Shown: piece by piece, positions 24,201 to 31,147 of the stretch | How positions within the stretch are numbered: the stretch's first letter is position 1 | Layout: every line of letters starts with the position of its first letter | NCBI GenBank assembly: GCA_029554865.1 | Contig: JAKPUX010000025.1 | Location: 18,738 to 82,737, forward strand | Reading direction: 5' to 3' | Source: a bacterium | Lineage (GTDB): Bacteria; Zhuqueibacterota; Zhuqueibacteria; Residuimicrobiales; Residuimicrobiaceae | DNA length: 64,000 nucleotides | Made by a program: the position numbers and the translations under genes | Notes under the pieces: generated by a model | What the model saw: the letters and a program-made list of their open reading frames with translations, nothing else | Databases searched by the model: none | What the model was told of the DNA's origin: nothing

Positions 24201-25907
24201 ATGTCCTACTTGGTGCTTGCCCGAAAATATCGCCCCATGTTTTTTGCCGACGTTCTGGGGCAGCAGCATGTGACCCACACCCTGCAGAATGCCATCCAAC
24301 AGAACCGGATTGCCAATGCCTACCTTTTTTCCGGGCCGCGCGGCATTGGCAAGACCACGGTTGCTCGTCTCCTTGCCAAGGCCCTAAACTGCGATCAGGG
24401 CCCCACGATCAACCCCTGCAACACCTGTACTTCCTGCATAGAGATCAATGAAAGCCGCAGCCTCGATGTATTCGAGATTGACGGCGCCTCCAATCGCGGC
24501 ATCGACGAGGTGCGCAATCTGCGCGAGGGGCTGCGCTACGCGCCCCATCCCGGCAAATACCGCATCTATATCATCGATGAAGTGCACATGCTCACCAACG
24601 AGGCCTTCAACGCCCTGTTGAAGACCCTGGAGGAACCGCCCGCGCGGGTGTTGTTCATCTTTGCCACCACCGAATCACATAAGGTCCCGGCGACGATCCT
24701 GTCGCGCTGCCAGCGCTTCGATTTCAAGCGCATGTCCCATCAGTTTATTGTCGAGCAGCTGCAGACGATGTGCCGTCAAGAGGAGATCGCGATCGATGCG
24801 GAATCACTGCGCATGATCGCGCTCAAGGCCGACGGCAGTATGCGGGATTCGCAGAGTATTCTCGACCAGATCATTGCCTTCGCCGGTAAAAACATCCAGG
24901 CCCGGGATGTGGCCTCGCTGCTCGGGATCATCGACCAGGAGCTCTTTTTTCGGGTCACGGATCTGATTCAGGCCGGGGACGTGGATGGCGCTATCAAGCT
25001 TGCCGACCATCTTTTTGCGGAGGGCTTCGACTTTGACGAATTTCTCATCGGCCTTGCCGAGCATCTGCGCAATTTTCTGGTGGTGAAAAGCGGCAGCGAT
25101 CCTCATCTCATTGACTGTTCCGAGGAGCATATTGTGCGCTATCGGGAGCAGATAGAGGCCTTTTCCATCGAGGATCTGCTGCGGTTGATCAAGGTGGCGG
25201 CGGATGCCGAAAACCTGGTGCGCCGCAGCAGCAATGCCCGGCTCCATTTCGAGGTCGGCCTGGTCAAGATGGTGCGGATGAGCAGCAGCGTGCAGCTGAC
25301 TACCCTCATGGAGCAGCTGGGAGAGGTAAAAAAAAAGTCTAATTCCCTCCCCTTGAGCAGTTCCACCTCCCCTGGCTACAAGCCCTCTTTTCTCGCCCAA
25401 ACTCCGAACCCGACCACTTCCCGTCCTTCGGCCGCACCTTCTGCATCTGCGCCCGCCGGCCCCGCTTTGATTCCTGCCGATGCAGTTTCGCCGGAGCAGA
25501 AAGCGGTGGTTGAGCAGGCGCCCGCTCTCTCTTTAGCTGCGGTGGAAGAGCGCTGGCAGGGTGTGCTCGATGCGGTGCGCACCCAGAAGGTCGCGCTTGG
25601 CACTTTTTTGCAGGAGGGCTGGCCGGTTAAGGTGGGCGCAGGGCAGCTGGAGATCATGTTCGGCCGTGAGAGCAGTTTCCAGATGAATGCGGTCGAAAAC
25701 AACCGCCTGCTTCTGCAGGAGATCATGACCGGGATTCTGGGGGTTCCGCTGCGGCTCCTGTGTGTGAAAGATGAGGAGGGGATCCTGCCGCGGGTGCGTA
25801 AAATCCCGGCGCTGACCGATCGCAAGAGCGAGTTCGAGAAGAAGCTGCGGGATGATGTCCGTATGCAAAGAATAGTGCAAGAGTTCGACGCTGAATTCAT
25901 CAAATAG
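24201..25907 (+). CDS. dnaX: DNA polymerase III subunits gamma and tau
   Basis: This is the clamp-loader ATPase of the replisome. The 568-residue tau form has the AAA+ core: LARKYRP (6-12), Walker A GPRGIGKTT (45-53), four zinc Cys in C-x8-C-x2-C-x2-C (64-79), Walker B/DEVH (118-121 region), and SRC (sensor 1, about 171). The collar domain ends near residue 370. A Pro/Ala/Ser-rich linker and a tau-specific C-terminal domain follow. A run of nine A (25328-25336) encodes Lys-Lys-Lys at residues 377-379. Slipping by one base would give Val then TAA (25340-25342), a 380-residue gamma-like product ending just after domain III. It begins 25 bp after the SRP terminator with only a weak ribosome site. 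Confidence 0.96.
   Translation: MSYLVLARKYRPMFFADVLGQQHVTHTLQNAIQQNRIANAYLFSGPRGIGKTTVARLLAKALNCDQGPTINPCNTCTSCIEINESRSLDVFEIDGASNRGIDEVRNLREGLRYAPHPGKYRIYIIDEVHMLTNEAFNALLKTLEEPPARVLFIFATTESHKVPATILSRCQRFDFKRMSHQFIVEQLQTMCRQEEIAIDAESLRMIALKADGSMRDSQSILDQIIAFAGKNIQARDVASLLGIIDQELFFRVTDLIQAGDVDGAIKLADHLFAEGFDFDEFLIGLAEHLRNFLVVKSGSDPHLIDCSEEHIVRYREQIEAFSIEDLLRLIKVAADAENLVRRSSNARLHFEVGLVKMVRMSSSVQLTTLMEQLGEVKKKSNSLPLSSSTSPGYKPSFLAQTPNPTTSRPSAAPSASAPAGPALIPADAVSPEQKAVVEQAPALSLAAVEERWQGVLDAVRTQKVALGTFLQEGWPVKVGAGQLEIMFGRESSFQMNAVENNRLLLQEIMTGILGVPLRLLCVKDEEGILPRVRKIPALTDRKSEFEKKLRDDVRMQRIVQEFDAEFIK
25328..25342 (+). promoter_or_regulatory. Candidate slippery site in dnaX
   Basis: An A9 run precedes GTCT, and the -1 frame meets TAA at 25340-25342. 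GGGAGAGG sits directly upstream and may act as an internal Shine-Dalgarno-like stimulator, as in E. coli dnaX. No strong downstream hairpin was found, so transcriptional slippage on A9, as in Thermus, is also possible. Confidence 0.6.
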
Positions 25908-25923
25908 CCGACAGAGGTGGTTT

Positions 25924-26268
25924 ATGTTCAACAAGGGAAACATGGGCGGCCTTCTGCGTCAGGCGCAGAAGATGCAGGAAGATCTGCAGAAAATGCAGGC
26001 CAACCTGGCCAATCTGAGGGTTGAGGGCACGGCCGGCGGCAACATGGTCACAGTCACTGCCAACGCCGCGCAGGAGATCCTGCAGGTAAAGATCAATCCG
26101 GAGGTGGTCGATCCGGAGGATGTTGAGATGCTGGAGGATCTGGTCCTGGCCGCGGTCAATCAAGCCCTGCAAAACGGGCGCGCCAAAGCGGAAGAGGAGA
26201 TGGCTAAAGTCACCGGCGGCATGGATCCGGGCGGGATGCTCGGCGGCCTCAAATTGCCGGGTATGTGA
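25924..26268 (+). CDS. ybaB: YbaB/EbfC family nucleoid-associated protein
   Basis: A small dimeric DNA-binding protein of 114 residues. It shows the usual N-terminal helix (GLLRQAQKMQEDLQKMQANLANL), a beta-rich middle (VEGTAGGNMVTVTANAAQEILQV) and the EDVEMLEDLVLAAVNQAL helix, then a Gly/Met-rich tail (MDPGGMLGGLKLPGM). It sits 16 bp after dnaX and 28 bp before recR, the conserved dnaX-ybaB-recR order. Confidence 0.94.
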   Translation: MFNKGNMGGLLRQAQKMQEDLQKMQANLANLRVEGTAGGNMVTVTANAAQEILQVKINPEVVDPEDVEMLEDLVLAAVNQALQNGRAKAEEEMAKVTGGMDPGGMLGGLKLPGM

Positions 26269-26296
26269 GAAACGCTCTGATGTGTGAGGTCTGGCG

Positions 26297-26893
26297 GTGA
26301 ACTATTCATCCGAGGCGGTTGAACGAGCCATCCATGAGCTGAGCAAGCTGCCGGGCATCGGACGCAAATCGGCCCAGCGCCTGGTCTTCTTTCTGCTCAA
26401 GGTGCCTGAGGAGGAGGTACGCGCCCTGGCGGGCTCCCTCGCCGAGCTGCATGAGAAGGTGCGCTACTGCTCGCGCTGTTTCAATATCACCGAAGAGGAT
26501 CCCTGTCCGATCTGCGCGGATGAGATGCGGGACCGCCGTCTCATTTGCGTTGTAGAGGAGGCCAATGACGTGGTCGCTCTGGAAAAGACCGGAGAATTCA
26601 AGGGGCTTTATCACGTCCTCGGGGGTGCGCTCTCCCCTCTGGACGGCATCGGGCCGGATGATCTGAAAATCAAGGAGCTTCTCGGGCGGTTGAGCGAAGA
26701 GGTCGAGGAGATCATTCTCGCCACCAATCCCAACACCGAGGGAGAGGCCACCGCCCTCTACCTGGCCCGTCTTTTCAAACCCATGCAGGTGCGGGTTTCG
26801 CGCATCGCCCGCGGCATCCCGGTGGGCGCAGACATCGAGTACGCCGACGAGATGACCCTTTCGCGCGCCATGGCCGGGCGGGTCCCGTTATAA
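26297..26893 (+). CDS. recR: Recombination mediator RecR
   Basis: Acts with RecF and RecO to load RecA onto SSB-coated DNA. The 198-residue protein has a helix-hairpin-helix (LSKLPGIGRKSAQRL, about 14-28), a four-Cys zinc finger (CSRCFN with CPIC, about 57-75), a Toprim domain (ICVVEEANDVVALEKTGEFKG, then LGGALSPLDGIGPDDL) and a Walker B-like C-terminal segment. GTG 26297 with GAGGT upstream is the best start. Confidence 0.96.
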   Translation: MNYSSEAVERAIHELSKLPGIGRKSAQRLVFFLLKVPEEEVRALAGSLAELHEKVRYCSRCFNITEEDPCPICADEMRDRRLICVVEEANDVVALEKTGEFKGLYHVLGGALSPLDGIGPDDLKIKELLGRLSEEVEEIILATNPNTEGEATALYLARLFKPMQVRVSRIARGIPVGADIEYADEMTLSRAMAGRVPL

Positions 26894-26938
26894 CCCTCCC
26901 CGGCACCGCCCGCCGCACCAATTTATCACTTGCCTTTA

Positions 26939-27000
26939 TTGACACTTTTTTAGTAATTTGCAGTAGGAAATGGATAAGGTCGGAATCTCTTCCGGCCTTA
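26939..27000 (+). promoter_or_regulatory. TTGACA element and strong leader hairpin before pgpA
   Basis: TTGACA (26939-26944) is present but the -10 region is poor. Downstream, TAAGGTCGGAA (26975-26985) pairs over 11 bp, including one G-T, with TTCCGGCCTTA (26990-27000) around a TCTC loop. No T run follows, so it is not a classical terminator. Confidence 0.4.
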
Positions 27001-27021
27001 CGTATTATTCAGGGAAACTCT

Positions 27022-27495
27022 GTGAACGAGAAGAGGCAGTGGCGTGATGAGGTGGCGCGTTTTTTAGCCACGACTTTATACACCGGTTATTTTCCTGTCG
27101 CCCCGGGGACTGTGGGCGCGGCTGCAGCTGTTCTGCTGCTCTGGTTCGTCGGCATGGATCAGGGATTCCTCCTGCTCGGCCTGGTGCTGCTTACCACCCT
27201 GATCGGCGTCTGGGCGGCCGGTCGGGCGGAGGCCCTCTGGCAGGAAACGGATCCGGGCCGGGTGAACCTGGACGAAGTGGCGGGCATGATGGTCTCGCTG
27301 CTTTTTTTGCCTCGCACCGGGGTGGTCTTTATTCTGGCCTTCGTCGCCTTTCGTGTTTTTGACATCCTCAAGCCGGTGCCAGTGAGCACGGCGGAGAGGC
27401 TGCCGCGCGGCTGGGGCATTATGGCGGATGATATCGTGGCCGGGATTTACGCCAATATCGTCCTGCAGCTGGTTGTTTATTTCAGGCTGTTCTGA
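27022..27495 (+). CDS. pgpA: Phosphatidylglycerophosphatase A
   Basis: Removes phosphate from phosphatidylglycerophosphate in phospholipid synthesis at the inner membrane. The 157 residues show the PgpA pattern: YTGYFPVAPGTVGAAAAV (about 18-35), the acidic motif NLDEVAGMMVSLL (about 81-93) and RVFDILKPVPVSTAERLPRGWGIMADD split across the last third. Four hydrophobic segments are present. It starts at GTG 27022 with AGGGAA upstream. It heads the pgpA-cinA-thpR-recA-recX run, and the cinA ATG lies 20 bp after its stop. Confidence 0.93.
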   Translation: MNEKRQWRDEVARFLATTLYTGYFPVAPGTVGAAAAVLLLWFVGMDQGFLLLGLVLLTTLIGVWAAGRAEALWQETDPGRVNLDEVAGMMVSLLFLPRTGVVFILAFVAFRVFDILKPVPVSTAERLPRGWGIMADDIVAGIYANIVLQLVVYFRLF

Positions 27496-27514
27496 AAGGC
27501 CGACGGGAGGCTGG

Positions 27515-28762
27515 ATGCGCATTGAGGTGATCTCCATCGGTGATGAACTGCTCATCGGCCAAACGATAAATACCAATGCAGCCTGGATCGGGCAGGAGCT
27601 GCTTGAGGCCGGGATGGAAGTGGGCCGGGTCACAACGGTGGGTGACGGCCTCGGCCAGATCAAGCAGGCCCTGGCCGAGGCTGCCGGGAGGGCTGATTAC
27701 ATCCTGGTGACCGGGGGGTTGGGGCCGACCAACGATGATATCACCCGCACGGCGGCGTGTGAATATTTCGGCGTGGGCCTGATCCGCGATGAGGCCACCC
27801 TCGACCACATCAGAAGGCTTTTCAAGCGCCGCAACCTGCCGATGGCCAGCGTCAATGAGAGCCAGGCCCTGGTGCCGGAAACGGCGCGGTTGATGCAGAA
27901 TGACCGCGGTACGGCGCCGGGATATATCTTTGAACGGGATGGCCGTCATTATTATTTCATGCCGGGGGTTCCCTACGAGATGAAGGCGATGATGACGGCG
28001 GTTGTACTGCCTGAGCTGCAAAAGGCGAAGGGGGGACAGGTCATCCTCACCCACCACATCGCCACCATCGGCATCGCCGAGAGTTCCCTCTATGAACAGA
28101 TCGGCGGCATTCCGGAAATCGAGGCCCTGGTCCGCCTCGCCTTTCTGCCCAGTCCCTCCGGGGTTCGTATTCGCCTCAATGCCATGGGCGAGCATGAGGA
28201 GGAGGTGCGCGCGCGAATGGCGAGGGCTGTGGAGCGGGTATGCTGCAACATTCGTCCCTACATCTTCGCCGAGCGCAACATTCCCCTGGAGCAGGCCCTG
28301 GCCGAGGAGCTGATCAGTCGGCAGGAGCATCTTGGGGTTGCCGAGTCGTGCACCGGTGGGCTGATTGCCAACAAGTTCACCAATCTCGCCGGCAGCTCGC
28401 GCTTTTTTGAACGAGGGCTGGTCACCTACAGCAATGAGGCCAAGATCCAGTTTCTGGGTGTGCCGGAAGACCTCATCGCCCTGCACGGAGCGGTCAGCGC
28501 CCCCGTGGCCGAGGCGATGGCTGAAGGGGTGGTCCGGGTGAGCGGGACCGATCATGGCCTCTCCGTCACCGGCATTGCCGGCCCGGATGGAGGCACCCCG
28601 GAGAAACCGGTCGGGCTGGTGTATGTGGGCTATGCCGGGAAGGGGGGGGCGGCGGTGGAGGAGCATCGTGTGATCTCGGGCGACCGGCTGGTCAACAAGG
28701 AGCGTTTCGCCTATATTGCCATGAATCTGCTGCGCAAGCAGCTCTTCAATCTGCAGACCTGA
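27515..28762 (+). CDS. cinA: CinA: nicotinamide mononucleotide deamidase-like protein
   Basis: The 415-residue protein has two domains: an N-terminal MoaB/MogA-like COG1058 domain (MRIEVISIGDELLIGQT, VTGGLGPTNDDITR) and a C-terminal PncC domain (LGVAESCTGGLIAN, FERGLVTYSNEAK, VTGIAGPDGGTPEKPVG). PncC deamidates NMN in the pyridine nucleotide cycle; the first domain of related proteins is an ADP-ribose pyrophosphatase. ATG 27515, with GGGAGG five bases upstream, matches the family N terminus. Its TGA overlaps the thpR ATG. cinA next to recA is a common arrangement. Confidence 0.95.
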   Translation: MRIEVISIGDELLIGQTINTNAAWIGQELLEAGMEVGRVTTVGDGLGQIKQALAEAAGRADYILVTGGLGPTNDDITRTAACEYFGVGLIRDEATLDHIRRLFKRRNLPMASVNESQALVPETARLMQNDRGTAPGYIFERDGRHYYFMPGVPYEMKAMMTAVVLPELQKAKGGQVILTHHIATIGIAESSLYEQIGGIPEIEALVRLAFLPSPSGVRIRLNAMGEHEEEVRARMARAVERVCCNIRPYIFAERNIPLEQALAEELISRQEHLGVAESCTGGLIANKFTNLAGSSRFFERGLVTYSNEAKIQFLGVPEDLIALHGAVSAPVAEAMAEGVVRVSGTDHGLSVTGIAGPDGGTPEKPVGLVYVGYAGKGGAAVEEHRVISGDRLVNKERFAYIAMNLLRKQLFNLQT

Positions 28763-29322
28763 TGGCGACCCTGCGCACATTCATCTGCATCGAGTTGTCC
28801 GAAAAGGTCCGGGAGCGGATTGCGGAGCTGCAGCAGCAGCTCAAACCGCTGGGAAGCGGCGTCAGCTGGACCCGTCCGGAAGGGATCCATCTCACGTTGA
28901 AATTTCTCGGCGATATCGAGTCGGCTCGGGTGGCCGACATAGCCGGTGCAGTGGAGCGAGCGGCTCAGGGGGTGGCCCCGTTCAGGATCACAGTGGCCGG
29001 GACGGGCGGATTTCCCAATCTGAGCAGGCCGCGGGTGCTGTGGGTGGGCATTGAGAGCAGCGCCAGCGCGCTGTTCGTCGTACAGTCACAGATCGAAATC
29101 GAGCTGGCCAGACTGGGGTATCCCCGGGAGGAACGGCGCTTTTCTCCCCATCTGACCCTGGGGCGGGTAAAATCGCCCGAGGCGGTGCGGGAGATCTGCC
29201 GGGAGCTGCTGCAGCGCTCATTTGCCCCGGTTACCTTCACTGCCGGCTCGATCATCATCATGCGCAGTGATCTTAAACCGGATGGCGCACTCTATACGCC
29301 GTTGAGAACCATCGAACTATAA
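28762..29322 (+). CDS. thpR: RNA 2',3'-cyclic phosphodiesterase (LigT-like)
   Basis: A member of the 2H phosphoesterase superfamily that opens 2',3'-cyclic phosphate RNA ends. The 186 residues carry the two catalytic HxTL motifs: HLTLKFLGDI (about 43-52) and HLTLGRVKS (about 131-139). The start is ATG 28762, overlapping the cinA stop by one base (TGATG), and recA starts 15 bp downstream. The physiological role with recA is unclear; the linkage is often conserved. Confidence 0.94.
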   Translation: MATLRTFICIELSEKVRERIAELQQQLKPLGSGVSWTRPEGIHLTLKFLGDIESARVADIAGAVERAAQGVAPFRITVAGTGGFPNLSRPRVLWVGIESSASALFVVQSQIEIELARLGYPREERRFSPHLTLGRVKSPEAVREICRELLQRSFAPVTFTAGSIIIMRSDLKPDGALYTPLRTIEL

Positions 29323-29337
29323 AGAGCAGGTGCCCTT

Positions 29338-30381
29338 ATGCCAGAAGAGAGAGATGAAAAGCGCAAAGCGCTTGAGTTGGCCATGACCCAGATCGACCGG
29401 CAGTATGGCAAGGGGTCGATCATGTGGCTTGGCGAGGACAAAAAGATTCCCATCGATGTAATTTCGACCGGATCGATTTCTCTGGATGCCGCTCTGGGAG
29501 TGGGCGGGGTGCCGCGTGGGCGCATCATCGAGATTTTCGGCCCCGAATCGTCGGGCAAGACCACCCTGGCCCTGCACGTCATCGCCGAGGCACAAAAGGC
29601 GGGCGGTCTGGCGGCTTTTGTCGACGCCGAGCATGCCCTGGATGCCCATTATGCCAATCTGCTGGGTGTGGATACGGAGAATTTGCTCATTTCCCAGCCG
29701 GACACCGGCGAGCAGGCCCTGGAGATCACCGAAACCCTGGTGCGCAGCGGGGCGCTGGATGTGGTGGTGATCGATTCTGTTGCCGCCCTGGTGCCGCGCG
29801 CCGAGATCGAGGGGGAGATGGGTGATGCCCAGATGGGTCTGCAGGCGCGCCTGATGTCGCAGGCCATGCGCAAGCTCACCGCTGCAATCAGCAAGTCCAA
29901 AACCTGTGTGGTTTTTATCAACCAGATCCGCGAAAAAATCGGCGTCATGTTTGGCAGCCCGGAAACCACGACCGGCGGCCGCGCCCTCAAGTTCTACTCC
30001 TCGGTCCGTCTCGATATCCGCCGGACGGCATCCATCAAGGAGGGAGAGAACGTCATCGGCAACCGGACCAAGGTGAAGGTGGTGAAGAACAAGGTCGCGC
30101 CCCCCTTCCGGGAGGCGGAATTCGACATCATTTACGGCCAGGGCATCTCCAAGATCGGCGATCTTCTCGATCTGGCGGTCAACATGAACATCGTCGAGAA
30201 AAGCGGGACCTGGTTCTCCTACAAGGAGGAGCGTCTCGGTCAGGGCCGGGAGAATGTGCGCAAGTACCTCGATCAGAATCCCGAGCTGCTGGCGACGATC
30301 GAAAAAGGGGTGCGTCAGAATCTGGGCCTCTTTCCGGGCGCAGGCGGGGAGGAGGCCGGGGAGAAGGCCGAAAAGAAGTAA
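29338..30381 (+). CDS. recA: Recombinase RecA
   Basis: Forms filaments on single-stranded DNA for homologous recombination and SOS co-protease action. The 347-residue protein is colinear with the family: GKGSIMWLG (22-30), Walker [10 protein letters not shown] (about 65-73), DAEHALD (about 96-102), Walker [11 protein letters not shown] (about 141-150), the L1 region with EGEMGD, the L2 region ([13 protein letters not shown]) and an acidic/Lys-rich tail. No intein is present. No LexA box was recognised upstream, since thpR lies only 15 bp away. Confidence 0.98.
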   Translation: MPEERDEKRKALELAMTQIDRQYGKGSIMWLGEDKKIPIDVISTGSISLDAALGVGGVPRGRIIEIFGPESSGKTTLALHVIAEAQKAGGLAAFVDAEHALDAHYANLLGVDTENLLISQPDTGEQALEITETLVRSGALDVVVIDSVAALVPRAEIEGEMGDAQMGLQARLMSQAMRKLTAAISKSKTCVVFINQIREKIGVMFGSPETTTGGRALKFYSSVRLDIRRTASIKEGENVIGNRTKVKVVKNKVAPPFREAEFDIIYGQGISKIGDLLDLAVNMNIVEKSGTWFSYKEERLGQGRENVRKYLDQNPELLATIEKGVRQNLGLFPGAGGEEAGEKAEKK

Positions 30382-30408
30382 CCCGGCCGCGCGGGAGGGA
30401 GAGGAACC

Positions 30409-31047
30409 ATGGCTGAGATGCGCACCGTCACGGGGATTGAGATGCAGAAGAGGGATGCCCAGCGCATCTCCATCTTTCTTGACGGCGAGTTCGCTTTCGG
30501 CCTCCACCAGGATGTCTTGCTCGAGAGCGGGATAGCCAGGGGGGACAGGCTGAGCGAGGAACGCATCGAGGCGATCCTCGCCCTCGAGCAGAAGCGGCGG
30601 GCGAAAGAGAAGGCGCTGCGGCTGCTTTCGGTGCGCAGCCGCAGCCGCAAGGAGCTGGCCGACCGCCTCAGGCAGGCCAAGTTCAGCCCCGAGGCGATCG
30701 AATACACTCTGGGGGAGATGGAACGGCTCGGCTTTCTCAATGACGGCGACTTTGCCCAAGCCTGGGGGCGCAACCGCACAGCGACCCGCCCGGCAGGGGC
30801 CTTTATGCTGCGCCAGGAGCTGCGCCGGAAAGGAGTGGCCGAGGAGGATATCGAAAAAGGGCTCCAGGCGGCCTTTCGGGAGAGCAGCGAGGCGGAGGTG
30901 GCCCGCGAGCTGGCGATCCGTCGCAAGCAAACCCTCGCGGCACTGCCCGAGGAGAAGGCGAGGAAGCGGCTGCAGGATTTTTTACTACGCCGGGGATTCG
31001 GCTGGGATCTGGTCAGCGAGCTGATGGAGGAGTGGGAGCGCCTCTGA
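30409..31047 (+). CDS. recX: RecX regulatory protein
   Basis: Modulates RecA filaments, usually as an inhibitor. The 212-residue protein has three-helix tandem repeats of the RecX type: ALRLLSVRSRSRKELADRLRQ (about 66-86), ALDEGEMERLGFLNDGDFAQAW-like sequence (GEMERLGFLNDGDFA, about 101-115), and LRQELRRKGVAEEDIEKGL (about 129-147). An N-terminal extension of about 60 residues precedes them. It lies 27 bp downstream of recA, as in most genomes. Confidence 0.93.
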   Translation: MAEMRTVTGIEMQKRDAQRISIFLDGEFAFGLHQDVLLESGIARGDRLSEERIEAILALEQKRRAKEKALRLLSVRSRSRKELADRLRQAKFSPEAIEYTLGEMERLGFLNDGDFAQAWGRNRTATRPAGAFMLRQELRRKGVAEEDIEKGLQAAFRESSEAEVARELAIRRKQTLAALPEEKARKRLQDFLLRRGFGWDLVSELMEEWERL

Positions 31048-31147
31048 CCGAAATTTTATTCCGCACTATCGAGTTGTATAAGTAATTATGGGTATCCGCA
31101 GGGTAACCTGGCTTTCTAATGAGCAAGAGAAGGAACCGATCCAATAT

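Noticed and set aside
25328..25336. A9 run in dnaX as an assembly error
   Set aside because: The full-length frame is open with nine A, and the downstream part is a normal tau-type C terminus.
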